The notes under the pieces were generated by a model. The model saw nothing but the letters and a program-made list of their open reading frames with translations. It made no database searches and was not told the DNA's origin. Shown here piece after piece: positions 28,065-36,479 of a stretch of DNA of 64,000 nucleotides. The position numbers were made by a program, and so were the translations under genes. The stretch is taken from positions 3,844,001 to 3,908,000 of the forward strand of contig NZ_CP016172.1 in assembly GCF_001676725.1 (NCBI RefSeq). The letters are read 5' to 3'. This stretch comes from Bordetella flabilis (GTDB taxonomy: Bacteria; Pseudomonadota; Gammaproteobacteria; Burkholderiales; Burkholderiaceae_B). The number at the start of each line of letters is the position of its first letter. Positions within the stretch are counted from its first letter, which is position 1.

Positions 28065-29753
28065 ATGAGCACAGCATCCATGCCGCGCCCGGGCGCCGTC
28101 GCGCGCCCCAGTCCGATGACCCGCAACGAACGCAAGGTGATTTTCGCCTCGTCGCTGGGGACCGTGTTCGAATGGTATGACTTCTATCTTTATGGCTCGC
28201 TGGCGCCGATCATCGCGCTGCACTTCTTTTCCGGCGTCAATCCCACCGCTGGCTTCATCTTCGCGCTCCTGGCCTTCGCCGCCGGCTTCGCGGTGCGGCC
28301 TTTCGGCGCACTGGTCTTCGGCCGTCTTGGCGACCTCGTCGGCCGGAAGTACACCTTCCTGGTGACCATCGTCATCATGGGCCTGTCGACATTCCTGGTC
28401 GGCATCCTGCCGACATACGCGTCCATCGGCATCGCGGCGCCCGCACTGCTGATCGTCCTGCGCCTGCTCCAGGGCCTGGCCCTCGGCGGGGAATACGGCG
28501 GCGCGGCGACCTATGTGGCCGAACATGCGCCCATGGGCCGGCGTGGCTTCTATACCAGTTGGATCCAGACCACGGCGACGCTGGGCCTCTTCCTGTCCCT
28601 GCTCGTCATCCTGGGGTTCCGCACCTATGTCGGCGAAGACGCCTTCCGCGACAGCTGGGGCTGGTGGCGCGCGCCCTTCCTGCTGTCTTTCGTGCTGCTC
28701 GCGATTTCGGTGTGGATACGCCTGCAACTGAGCGAATCGCCGACCTTCCAGCGCATGAAGGACGAAGGCAAGGGTTCCAAGGCCCCCATCTCCGAATCCT
28801 TCGGCCAATGGAAGAACCTGAAGGTCGTCATCCTGGCGCTGCTGGGCCTGACCGCGGGCCAGGCGGTGGTCTGGTACACGGGCCAGTTCTACGCCCTGTT
28901 CTTCCTGACGCAGACGCTCAAGGTGGAGGCCAACACGGCCAACATCATGATCGCCGTGGCGCTGTTGATCGGCACGCCGTTCTTCGTGATATTCGGCGCC
29001 CTGTCCGACCGTATCGGCCGCAAGCCCATCATCATGGCGGGTTGCCTCATCGCCGCGGTCACATACTTCCCGATCTTCCAGGGCCTGACCCACTTCGCGA
29101 ATCCGGCGCTCGAAAAAGCACAGGCCACGGCGCCGGTGACGGTCATCGCGGATCCCGCGACGTGCTCTTTCCAGTTCAACCCGGTGGGCACTTCGGCATT
29201 CACCAGCAGTTGCGATGTCATCAAATCCTTCCTGGCGCGCAATTCGGTGAACTACAAGAACGAAGCCGCGCCGGCGGGTGCCGTTGCCAAGGTCAGGATC
29301 GGTAATGACGAGTTCAGCTCGTTCGACGGCGCCGCGCTGCCGCCCGCCGAGTTCAAGACCCGTTCCGCCGAGCTCGACAAATCGTTGACCGCGGCCATCC
29401 GTGGACACGGCTACCCGCCCAAGGCCGACCCCGCCCAGTCCAACAATGTGATGGTGGTCGTACTGCTGACCATCCTGGTCATCTACGTGACCATGGTCTA
29501 TGGCCCCATCGCCGCCATGCTGGTGGAAATGTTCCCCACGCGGATCCGCTATACCTCCATGAGCCTGCCCTACCATATCGGCAACGGCTGGTTTGGCGGG
29601 TTCCTGCCTCCGCTGGCCTTCGCCATCGTGGCGGCCACCGGCAACATCTATGACGGACTGTGGTACCCCATCATCATCGCGGTCATGACGCTGGTCATCG
29701 GTACGCTCTTCATCCGCGAGACCAAGGATGTGGACCTGAACGTGGAACGCTAG
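28065..29753 (+). CDS. MHS-family MFS transporter with large periplasmic loop
   Basis: This 562-residue transporter has twelve predicted helices and the metabolite:H+ symporter motifs GTVFEWYDFYLYGSLAPI (near residue 32) and LVFGRLGDLVGRKYTF. Relatives import citrate, oxoglutarate, proline or betaine. Unlike typical 430-450-residue members it carries an inserted loop of about 120 residues (about 343-462), probably periplasmic, with two cysteines (367 and 383) that could form a disulfide. A GAGGAGA site precedes the ATG. It follows the TctDE-like system on the same strand, so an organic acid is the likely substrate. Confidence 0.9.
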   Translation: MSTASMPRPGAVARPSPMTRNERKVIFASSLGTVFEWYDFYLYGSLAPIIALHFFSGVNPTAGFIFALLAFAAGFAVRPFGALVFGRLGDLVGRKYTFLVTIVIMGLSTFLVGILPTYASIGIAAPALLIVLRLLQGLALGGEYGGAATYVAEHAPMGRRGFYTSWIQTTATLGLFLSLLVILGFRTYVGEDAFRDSWGWWRAPFLLSFVLLAISVWIRLQLSESPTFQRMKDEGKGSKAPISESFGQWKNLKVVILALLGLTAGQAVVWYTGQFYALFFLTQTLKVEANTANIMIAVALLIGTPFFVIFGALSDRIGRKPIIMAGCLIAAVTYFPIFQGLTHFANPALEKAQATAPVTVIADPATCSFQFNPVGTSAFTSSCDVIKSFLARNSVNYKNEAAPAGAVAKVRIGNDEFSSFDGAALPPAEFKTRSAELDKSLTAAIRGHGYPPKADPAQSNNVMVVVLLTILVIYVTMVYGPIAAMLVEMFPTRIRYTSMSLPYHIGNGWFGGFLPPLAFAIVAATGNIYDGLWYPIIIAVMTLVIGTLFIRETKDVDLNVER

Positions 29754-29802
29754 TCCGCCGTCCCCTGCCGGCCGGGACGCTGCACCCGACCGGCCTTTCA
29801 TA

Positions 29803-29831
29803 AAGCTCCCGCATGGGGGCTTTTTTTTTTT
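29803..29831 (+). terminator. Intrinsic terminator of the MHS transporter gene
   Basis: AAGCTCCC and GGGGGCTT form a stem (with one G-T pair) around a short loop and are followed by eleven T. It lies about 50 bases after the transporter stop. Confidence 0.9.
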
Positions 29832-29861
29832 ACCGCGGATAGCGCCAGCGATTCAGGACGC

Positions 29862-30052
29862 TGTCAGAGCGCGACCATTAGACTGGCAACTCAGGTCGCG
29901 GCCTTGCGCGCGATCACCGGACAATCGATCCCCCTGTCCGGCGGTTGCAAGGCCGCAGTCTGACACCGATGCCGCGCTCCCCGCGAGCCTTAATCAGCGC
30001 GACATCGTGTGCTCCCGTACCGGCCCGACCTCCACAGTCGGGCCTTTTTTTT
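29862..30052 (+). ncRNA. Candidate structured small RNA
   Basis: Between two strong plus-strand terminators lies a gene-free stretch with nested, exactly complementary arms: TGTCAGA (29862-29868) with TCTGACA (29959-29965), GCGGCCTTGC (29898-29907) with GCAAGGCCGC (29947-29956), and CCGGACA (29917-29923) with TGTCCGG (29935-29941). This gives one long rod with a large 5' bulge. The stretch ends at 30022-30052 in a terminator hairpin plus eight T. No coding frame fits. The promoter is unclear: CATTAG at 29876 could be a -10 for a shorter RNA starting near 29885. It resembles 6S RNA in overall shape but I cannot match its conserved bases. Confidence 0.5.
30022..30052 (+). terminator. Strong intrinsic terminator without an upstream gene
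   Basis: GGCCCGAC and GTCGGGCC form an 8-bp stem with a 7-base loop followed by eight T on the plus strand. The transporter gene already has its own terminator 190 bases earlier, so this one implies a separate transcript. It does not fit as a terminator for the ligD gene, which runs on the other strand. Confidence 0.85.
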
Positions 30053-30072
30053 GCCCATCGGGAGCGCGCGTA

Positions 30073-31146
30073 TCAGCTTTGCATGACCTTGCGCCGCAAG
30101 GCGGCGGTGAGCGGCTTGCGCGCGCTTTCATAGTCCGTCCAAGGGTCGCCGCCGCTGACCTGCCATTTGCTTATCTCTTCCAGGGCGTTGCGGACATTGA
30201 AGGCCGCGCCGCGCGGATCGGCCTGGCCAGCGAGGATATCCCAGGCCACGGGCATGGACACCGGCGCCCCGGCCCGGGCCCGCGTAGACAGCGCCGCCAC
30301 CGCCGTGGCGCCATCGCTATTGCGCAGGTAGTCCACGAAGACGTGTCCATGCCGCTTGGCCTTGGACATGCTCGCCACAAACACTTGCGGCTGCATATCC
30401 TCCAACTGCAGCGCGACCCCCTTGCAGAATTCCCGGACATCATCCCAGCCCGCTGTCCCACGCAACGGCACCACGACGTGCAGGCCCTTGCCGCCGGTGG
30501 TCTTCAGAAACGGCACCAGGCCGAGTCCTGTCAGCGTATCGCGCAGGCGCGCCGTCGCATCGGCCACCTGCCTCCACGACATCCCCGGATCAGGGTCCAG
30601 GTCAAACGTCAGTCGGTCCGGCCGGTCTGCGTGCGCGTCCCGGGCGCCCCAGGTGTGGAATTCCAGGACGCCCCGCTGCACAAGCGCCAGCAAACCGCCC
30701 ACATCACGGATGACGATCATGTCCTCCTGGACCTCGATGCCGGGCGGCACGTGCTCGCCCAGATGCTTCTGGAAGAAGCAGGTGCCGGATGCCCCGTCGG
30801 GGCAACGAAGCAGGGCCACGCGCCTATCCCGCAAGTGCGGCATGAGGGCCGGCGCAACGGCCTCGTAGTAACGCGCCACGTCGAGCTTGGTCAGTGGGGG
30901 ATCGTCATAAAGCAGCCTGTCGGGATGGGTGATCGCAATGCCTCCGACCTCCACCTTGGCCTCGCCGCGCCCGCCCGCATGGCCGCTGCCGGCCTTCTGC
31001 CGCTCCGCCGGACCAGCAGGCTCGGCGGCGCTGGCGCGCTTCGCGGCCTTGGTGGCGGATGCGGGGGAGATCGGCTTGGTAGACGCCGACCTCGTCGACT
31101 TCGCGGAGGTGGAGCGGGTCGGTTTGGCGGGCGCGGACCGAGTCAT
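30073..31146 (-). CDS. ligD: LigD-type DNA repair polymerase (primase-polymerase domain only)
   Basis: About 357 residues from the ATG at 31146. After a basic, disordered head of about 50 residues (Lys/Ser/Thr/Ala/Pro-rich), the protein is a complete LigD polymerase domain: ITHPDRLLYDDPPLTKLDVARYY, CPDGASGTCFFQKH, the catalytic DLDPDPG motif, and KTTGGKGLHVVVPLRG. No ligase or phosphoesterase domain is present, so the end-joining ligase must be encoded elsewhere. The enzyme fills ends during non-homologous end joining. It starts 25 bases after ku, as an operon. Confidence 0.92.
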   Translation of the reverse strand: MTRSAPAKPTRSTSAKSTRSASTKPISPASATKAAKRASAAEPAGPAERQKAGSGHAGGRGEAKVEVGGIAITHPDRLLYDDPPLTKLDVARYYEAVAPALMPHLRDRRVALLRCPDGASGTCFFQKHLGEHVPPGIEVQEDMIVIRDVGGLLALVQRGVLEFHTWGARDAHADRPDRLTFDLDPDPGMSWRQVADATARLRDTLTGLGLVPFLKTTGGKGLHVVVPLRGTAGWDDVREFCKGVALQLEDMQPQVFVASMSKAKRHGHVFVDYLRNSDGATAVAALSTRARAGAPVSMPVAWDILAGQADPRGAAFNVRNALEEISKWQVSGGDPWTDYESARKPLTAALRRKVMQS

Positions 31147-31171
31147 CAGGGAGCATCCGTTCAAGAGGGGA

Positions 31172-32224
31172 TCAGGCCGCGCGGCGGCGCGTCGGCGTAG
31201 GGGCCGGTTTGCGTGCCGCGCCGCGGCGCGGCTTGTCGGCGGATGCAGCCGCGGCCTTTGTTGCTTTTCCGCCCGTCGCCTTGCCCGCCCTGCCGCTCGA
31301 CCGCTTGGCCGCGCCGGCGGTCGTGGCGCTTTTGCGGCTGGAGGCGCCGTCATCCCGCGCGCGGCGGCCCGTATGGGATGCGCCGGCTTTATCGTCGTCC
31401 TCGCCGCTGGCGCGCGCGGTGCGGTGGCCGCGCTGGTCGATGCTCTGCTTCAATAGCGCCATCAGGTCGATCACCTTGGCCGACTCGCGTGCGGGCGCCT
31501 CGCCGTCGGACTTGGTGAGCTCGTGGGTCTGCCCCGCACGCACCTTCTGCTCGATACGCTCGAACAAGTCCTCGCGATAGGTGTCGCGGTATTCCTCCGG
31601 GCGCCATTCCTGCGTCATGTCGTCCACCAGCCGCTGGGCCATTTCATATTCGCGAGTGGACGGTCCGTCCTTGCCTGTTCGCCCTTCGGGCAGCTTGAGT
31701 GCCTCGATGTCCACGATTTCGTCGGCATAGCGCATGGTATTCAATACCAGCGCATCGCCCACCGGCAGCAAGGCGGCCAGGTGTTGCTTGGTATGCAGCA
31801 CCACGTTGGCGATGCCGATGCGGCCGCTATCGCGCAACACTTCGCGCAGCAGGCGGTATCCCTTGTCGCCACGCCGATCCGGCTCAAGGTAATACGGAGT
31901 GTCGAAGTAGTAGATCGGCACATCGGCAGCATCGACGAAGGACAGGATTTCCACTGTCTGGGTGGCGGCATCGTTGGCCAGGCGAAAATCGTCGTCCGTC
32001 ATCAGCACATACTCGCCCTTCTCGTACTCATAGCCCTTGACGATGAAATCCTTGTCGAGGACTTTGCCGGTGTTTTTATTGATGCGCTGGTATCCCACGG
32101 GCGCCATGTCGCGCTTGTCCAGCCAGCTGAAGTCCAGCCGCCCGCTGCGGGAGCCGGGGTAGACGACCACCGGAACATGCACCAGGCCGAACGAGATGGC
32201 CCCTTTCCATACGATACGAGGCAT
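31172..32224 (-). CDS. ku: DNA end-binding protein Ku
   Basis: About 350 residues from the ATG at 32224, which has an AGGAG site; the longer frame to 32338 adds an unlikely leader. The Ku core (residues about 1-250) starts RIVWKGAISFGLVHVPV and shows YYFDTPYYLEP, GKRGIA-type GRIGIANVVLHTKQHLAAL and the dimer region RYADEIVD. The last 95 residues are a Lys/Ala/Arg/Ser-rich tail like histone H1, which in some bacterial Ku proteins aids DNA binding and threading. It works with LigD in NHEJ. Confidence 0.95.
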   Translation of the reverse strand: MPRIVWKGAISFGLVHVPVVVYPGSRSGRLDFSWLDKRDMAPVGYQRINKNTGKVLDKDFIVKGYEYEKGEYVLMTDDDFRLANDAATQTVEILSFVDAADVPIYYFDTPYYLEPDRRGDKGYRLLREVLRDSGRIGIANVVLHTKQHLAALLPVGDALVLNTMRYADEIVDIEALKLPEGRTGKDGPSTREYEMAQRLVDDMTQEWRPEEYRDTYREDLFERIEQKVRAGQTHELTKSDGEAPARESAKVIDLMALLKQSIDQRGHRTARASGEDDDKAGASHTGRRARDDGASSRKSATTAGAAKRSSGRAGKATGGKATKAAAASADKPRRGAARKPAPTPTRRRAA

Positions 32225-32386
32225 GGCCGCTCCTTGCACACGCGCGTCAGGGCGGATAACGGAGCAAACGATATGCCTGGCAGCGGCAAGCTGCCGCCAC
32301 GCTCCGGCGCGCCGGAGGCCGCCGGGGCACCGCGCCATGGAGCGGGCCGCGACGGTGCTGCTCGCGAGCCGCCGTGGCGGACCCGA

Positions 32387-32605
32387 TCAGCGCCGCATGC
32401 CGACGCCGATCGCGACTACGCCGGCGACGATGGCGGCGATGCCCGCCCACTGCGGTATCGGAACCGACTTGGTCGTTTCGGTGGTCGCCTTGACGGGACC
32501 GACCTGGACCAGGGTGTCCTCGGACTTATAGCTGAATCCCTTGTAGACGAGCGCGACGACGCCAAGGACGATCAAGATGGCGCCGATGAAGGAGATGGGT
32601 TTCAT
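32387..32605 (-). CDS. Small two-helix membrane protein (DUF3185-like)
   Basis: A 72-residue protein from the ATG at 32605 with a GGGGAGG site; the longer upstream frame is not plausible. It has two membrane helices (about residues 5-22 and 52-70) joined by a polar loop (YKSEDTLVQVGPVKATTETT). This fits small membrane proteins annotated as DUF3185. Function is unknown. It lies upstream of ku on the same strand with a 162-base gap. Confidence 0.75.
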   Translation of the reverse strand: MKPISFIGAILIVLGVVALVYKGFSYKSEDTLVQVGPVKATTETTKSVPIPQWAGIAAIVAGVVAIGVGMRR

Positions 32606-32758
32606 ATGGCCTCCCCGTTCCTGTTGTGGGTGTTGTCGTGACCGCTGGTTCGGGCTGCGGCGCACGATACTCCAGGAGCCCATTCGTGTCCGTGACAGAA
32701 CGTGTCGCGCGACGGTAGCGCGACGGTCGTATAGAATCCCCGCTTTTGCCCGACGCTC

Positions 32759-33661
32759 ATGTGGTTCAAGAACCTTAAGATCTACCGCCTTTCCCCGTCC
32801 TGGGCCATGCAGGGCGACCAGCTCGAAGATGCGCTTGCCAAGCATGCGTATCAGACCGGAAACAACCTGGAAATGCAAAGCCTGGGATGGATCCCGCCAC
32901 GGGAGAATGGCGGCCTGGTCCATACCGTCAATGGCCAGATGCTGCTGGCGCTGCGGGCCGAAAAAAAACTGCTGCCCGCCACGGTGGTCAACCAGGTGGC
33001 CAAGGCGCGCGCGCAGGAAGTCGAAGAGCAGCAGGGTTACAAGCCCGGCCGCAAGCAGATGAAGGAAATCAAGGAGCGCGTCACCGACGAATTGCTCCCC
33101 AAGGCCTTCAGCATCTACCGGGATACCCGCGTGTGGATCGATCCGGTCAATTTATGGCTGGTCGTCGACGCCGCGGCATCGGCCAAGGCCGATGAAGTCC
33201 TGGGCCTGCTGGCCAAGACAGTGGACCCCTTCCCGCTGGAAAGCCTGTATGTCAACCAGTCTCCGGCGTCCGCCATGACGGGGTGGCTGGCAGCGGACGA
33301 AGCGCCGGCGAATTTCAGCATCGACCAGGACACCGAGTTGCGCGCCTCGGGCGAAAGCCGAGCGGCGATCCGCTACGTCAAGCACGCCATCGATGCGGAC
33401 GACGTGCGCAGGCATATCCAGTCCGGCAAGCAGTGCACGCGCCTGGCCATGACGTGGGCAGACCGGATTTCCTTCGTGCTGACGGAATCGCTGGATGTAA
33501 AGCGCATCGCGCCGCTCGATGTGCTGAAGGAAAACAGCGACAACATGGCGCACAACGACGACGAAAAATTCGACGGCGACATGGCCCTGATGACCGGCGA
33601 ACTCGCCAAGATGATGGCGGAACTGGTGGACGCGCTGGGCGGTGAAAAGCGGGACAGCTGA
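32759..33661 (+). CDS. rdgC: Recombination-associated protein RdgC
   Basis: The 300-residue protein matches RdgC in length and motifs: [11 protein letters not shown] at the start, [29 protein letters not shown], and [18 protein letters not shown]. RdgC forms a ring that binds duplex DNA and restrains RecA. It is transcribed away from the Ku/LigD genes and ends convergent with pyrB. Its promoter lies in the 153 bases shared with the small membrane-protein gene. Confidence 0.97.
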   Translation: MWFKNLKIYRLSPSWAMQGDQLEDALAKHAYQTGNNLEMQSLGWIPPRENGGLVHTVNGQMLLALRAEKKLLPATVVNQVAKARAQEVEEQQGYKPGRKQMKEIKERVTDELLPKAFSIYRDTRVWIDPVNLWLVVDAAASAKADEVLGLLAKTVDPFPLESLYVNQSPASAMTGWLAADEAPANFSIDQDTELRASGESRAAIRYVKHAIDADDVRRHIQSGKQCTRLAMTWADRISFVLTESLDVKRIAPLDVLKENSDNMAHNDDEKFDGDMALMTGELAKMMAELVDALGGEKRDS

Positions 33662-33726
33662 GATACCCCGGCACTGGCGCGGCATACGCAAGGGGATGTA
33701 CTCGGCTCGCCGCAACCCCACGCTGC

Positions 33727-33749
33727 GCGCGCCGTTACCAACGGCGCGC
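33727..33749. terminator. GC-rich hairpin between convergent rdgC and pyrB
   Basis: GCGCGCCGTT and AACGGCGCGC form a perfect 10-bp stem with a 3-base loop. There is no run of T on either side, so it is a possible bidirectional pause or processing site rather than a standard intrinsic terminator. Confidence 0.4.
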
Positions 33750-33759
33750 CGCCAGGCGT

Positions 33760-35052
33760 TCAATCCAGGCCGTGGAACGCTGAGTCGTCTGGACCGATAT
33801 GCGAGGGGTGGCGCCACGTCACATCGCGCATCGAATGCTGCACCAGCCCTTCCACGCCCAGCAAGACCGCGAAAATGGCCATGCGTATGGGGATTCCGTT
33901 ATCCGTCTGCCGGAAAATCGCCAGGCGGGGATCGTGGTTCAGGTCGACACTGAGGTCATTGGCGCCCGGCCGGCTGTCGCGCGGCAGGGGATGCATCACG
34001 ATCGTGTCCGGACCGCAGCAGGTATCGATGATCGCGCGGTTGATCTGGAAATCCGGGGCATAACCTTCCTGCGCTTCGTCGGCGAAGCGTTCCTTCTGCA
34101 CACGCGTCGCGTAGATGACGTCGGCGCCCGGCAAGCCTTCGGCCAGCGATTGCTTTTGTTCGATCACGTTGCCGTGGCGGGCGGCCTGCTCGATGATGTA
34201 GGCGGGCATCTCCAGTCCCGGCGGTGAAATCAGGCTGAACTTCACGCCGCGGTACAAGGCCAGCAGCTTGATGAGCGAGTGCACGGTTCGCCCGTATTTC
34301 AGATCGCCGACCATCGCGATATGCGCGCCGTCCAGCAGCTTGCCCAGCCGCGAAAACTCCGTAAGGATGGTGTACAGGTCCAGCAAGGCCTGGCTCGGGT
34401 GCTCGCCAGGACCGTCCCCGCCGTTGACCACGGGGATATTGGTGGCGCGGGCGAATTCCGCCACGGAACCCTGCTCGGGGTGCCGGATGACCATGGCGTC
34501 CACATATCCGCTCATCACGCGGCTGGTGTCGTAGATCGATTCGCCCTTGGCCATGGACGAGAACGTGAACCCGGTCGTATCGCACACCGAGCCGCCCAGT
34601 CTGCAGAAGGCGGAGCCGAAGCTGACGCGCGTGCGGGTGCTGGCTTCGAAGAACAGGTTGCCCAAGACCGCGCCTTCCAGCACGCGCGACACCTTTTGCC
34701 GGCGCGCGATGGGTTGCATCATATCGGCCACCCGGAAGAGATCCTCTACCGACTCCCGCGTGAACTGATCCACCGACAGCAACTGATGCTTGCCTTCGGC
34801 GCTGATACGGTCACGCAACGGCCCGCCCTGTGTGCTCTGCGTGTACTTTTCGAGCAAGACGCCGTTCTGCACAATCTCGGTGACGAAGCGTTCCACCACT
34901 TCGGGCATCGCCCGATACTCTTGGGAGCCTTCCGGCAGCAGCCAGGTATCCAGGGCGCGCCGCTTGACGCCGATGCGGGCCGCGAAGACATCGCGGGTCA
35001 GGTTCAGGCGACGCATGGCATCGCGGAGGAAAGCTTGCTGGGAAATGGACAT
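33760..35052 (-). CDS. pyrB: Aspartate carbamoyltransferase with fused N-terminal helix-turn-helix domain
   Basis: The 430-residue protein is longer than the usual 310-residue catalytic chain. Residues about 7-60 look like an XRE-type helix-turn-helix (LTRDVFAARIGVKRRALDTW). From about residue 90 it is a normal ATCase: carbamoyl-phosphate loop FFEASTRTRVSFGSAF (residues 134-149), GEHPSQALLDLYT, GDLKYGRTVHSL and MHPLPR. It makes carbamoyl-aspartate for pyrimidine synthesis. No pyrI or pyrC is near. The start has an inverted repeat overlapping the likely promoter just upstream, so the extra domain may regulate the gene itself. Confidence 0.93.
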   Translation of the reverse strand: MSISQQAFLRDAMRRLNLTRDVFAARIGVKRRALDTWLLPEGSQEYRAMPEVVERFVTEIVQNGVLLEKYTQSTQGGPLRDRISAEGKHQLLSVDQFTRESVEDLFRVADMMQPIARRQKVSRVLEGAVLGNLFFEASTRTRVSFGSAFCRLGGSVCDTTGFTFSSMAKGESIYDTSRVMSGYVDAMVIRHPEQGSVAEFARATNIPVVNGGDGPGEHPSQALLDLYTILTEFSRLGKLLDGAHIAMVGDLKYGRTVHSLIKLLALYRGVKFSLISPPGLEMPAYIIEQAARHGNVIEQKQSLAEGLPGADVIYATRVQKERFADEAQEGYAPDFQINRAIIDTCCGPDTIVMHPLPRDSRPGANDLSVDLNHDPRLAIFRQTDNGIPIRMAIFAVLLGVEGLVQHSMRDVTWRHPSHIGPDDSAFHGLD

Positions 35053-35066
35053 GGCGGCCTCGAATG

Positions 35067-35126
35067 TATACGCTCTGCGTATATTACGTAGGCCGCCGAC
35101 CTTCGTCCAATTTTTTTTGCGTATAC
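35067..35126 (-). promoter_or_regulatory. pyrB promoter with inverted-repeat operator
   Basis: On the minus strand TTGGAC (35105-35110) and TAATAT (35081-35086) are 18 bases apart. A perfect inverted repeat TATACG-N5-CGTATA (35067-35083) starts within the -10 and covers the expected transcription start. A third half-site, the palindrome GTATAC, lies upstream of the -35 at 35121-35126. The layout is that of a repressor operator. Confidence 0.65.
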
Positions 35127-35130
35127 CCGG

Positions 35131-36408
35131 TCAAACAGCCGCGACCGCCAGCCGCACCTTGGGCTTGCGTATCTGCAAGGCAATGAAGGCGGCGATGATC
35201 CCCGTCGCGCCGGAAATCACGAAAGCCAGCAGGTAGTTGCCCTGCGCCTGGCGCAGGGCGCCCGCCATGAAGGCCGCGCTGGCGGCGCCGAGTTGATGTC
35301 CCGCGACGATCCAGCCGAAGACGATCGGGGCATCGCGTTCGCCGAAGCTCTGCACGGCCAGCTTGAGCGTGGGCGGCACCGTCGCGATCCAATCGAGCCC
35401 ATAGAAAACCGCAAAAATCCCCAGGCTATAGATCGAAAAATCGGAAAACGGCAGAAAGACCAGTGACGCGCCGCGCAAGCCGTAATACATGAACAGCAGC
35501 TTGCGTGGGTCGTACCGGTCCGTCAGCCATCCCGACGCGGTCGTTCCGAACAGATCGAATAACCCCATCATGGCCAGCAGGCCGGCCGCCCGGACTTCCG
35601 GAATCCCCTGGTCGCTGCACAAGGCGATGAAGTGTGTGCCGATCAGTCCATTGGTGGTGAAACCGCAGATGAAGAAGGTGGCGAACAGGAACCAGAAATT
35701 GCGCGTCCCCACCGCGCGGCCCAAGGCCGAAAAGGCCGCCTTCAGCGGATTCGAGTGAATCGGCGCCGGCGTGGCATCGTGCCCCGGATCCGCGCCGTAG
35801 GGCACCAGACCGATATCCGAAGGCCGCTCCGGCATCAGCCACCAGGCCAGGGGCAATAGCGCCACGCATACGAGGGATACGGTGATCACCACGGGCCGCC
35901 ATCCGCCCGCTTCGACCATCGCAGCCATCCCGGGAAGAAAAATCAGCGTACCGGTGGCCGTACTGGCGGTCAGGATGCCCATCATGAGCCCGCGATGCTT
36001 GACGAACCACCGGTTGATGACGGTGGCGCCGAACACCACCGCCACACACCCCGTACCGAGCCCCGACAGAACGCCCCACGACAGGATCAATTGCCATGGC
36101 TCCGTCATCCAGGCGCTGGCCCCTGTCGCCACCGCCATCAGCAGCAGCGCCCCAAGCAATGTACGGCGCACGCCGAAGCTCTGCATCAGCGCTGCGGCAA
36201 ACGGCCCCACCAGGCCGTACAGGAAAATGCCGATCGCCGCGGAAAGAGACGTAAGGTCCCGTCCCCAACCGAAGGCCTCCTCGAGTGGCACGATAAGAAC
36301 ACCCGGCGCGGCCCGCTGGCCCGCCCCTACCAGGAGGGCGACAAAAGCAATGGCCACGACGACGAAGGCGTACTTCTGTCCAAAAGGCCTGGAACGGGCT
36401 ATAGTCAT
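35131..36408 (-). CDS. MFS transporter of the OFA/monocarboxylate type
   Basis: The 425-residue protein has twelve predicted helices with a central cytoplasmic loop near residues 195-225. Motifs such as GPFAAALMQSFGVRRTLL and NRWFVKHRGLMMGI resemble oxalate/formate-type and monocarboxylate-type MFS carriers. The direction of transport and substrate cannot be told. It is divergent from a TetR-family gene, and the 71 bases between them carry inverted repeats, so TetR control is likely. Confidence 0.87.
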   Translation of the reverse strand: MTIARSRPFGQKYAFVVVAIAFVALLVGAGQRAAPGVLIVPLEEAFGWGRDLTSLSAAIGIFLYGLVGPFAAALMQSFGVRRTLLGALLLMAVATGASAWMTEPWQLILSWGVLSGLGTGCVAVVFGATVINRWFVKHRGLMMGILTASTATGTLIFLPGMAAMVEAGGWRPVVITVSLVCVALLPLAWWLMPERPSDIGLVPYGADPGHDATPAPIHSNPLKAAFSALGRAVGTRNFWFLFATFFICGFTTNGLIGTHFIALCSDQGIPEVRAAGLLAMMGLFDLFGTTASGWLTDRYDPRKLLFMYYGLRGASLVFLPFSDFSIYSLGIFAVFYGLDWIATVPPTLKLAVQSFGERDAPIVFGWIVAGHQLGAASAAFMAGALRQAQGNYLLAFVISGATGIIAAFIALQIRKPKVRLAVAAV

Positions 36409-36414
36409 GTTACT

Positions 36415-36459
36415 TACCGGTACGTGTCAGATCGCCGCATCTTACGTACCGCCCGGTAA
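36415..36459. promoter_or_regulatory. Putative TetR operator between the MFS and tetR genes
   Basis: The perfect palindrome TACCGGTA is at 36415-36422 and TACC-N4-GGTA is at 36447-36458. ACGT follows the first and precedes the second, so the pair is itself roughly symmetrical. The space between two divergent start codons is only 71 bases, so both promoters would be covered. Confidence 0.55.
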
Positions 36460-36479
36460 CACTGTCAAGCGGGTCCGCT

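Noticed and set aside
27945..29801. 618-codon frame antisense to the MHS transporter
   Set aside because: Composition (His/Gln/Asp/Gly-rich, no fold) is a codon-shadow artefact of a membrane-protein gene.
29862..30052. Direct assignment as 6S RNA
   Set aside because: Overall rod shape fits, but the conserved 6S primary-sequence elements were not recognised; left as an unnamed candidate.
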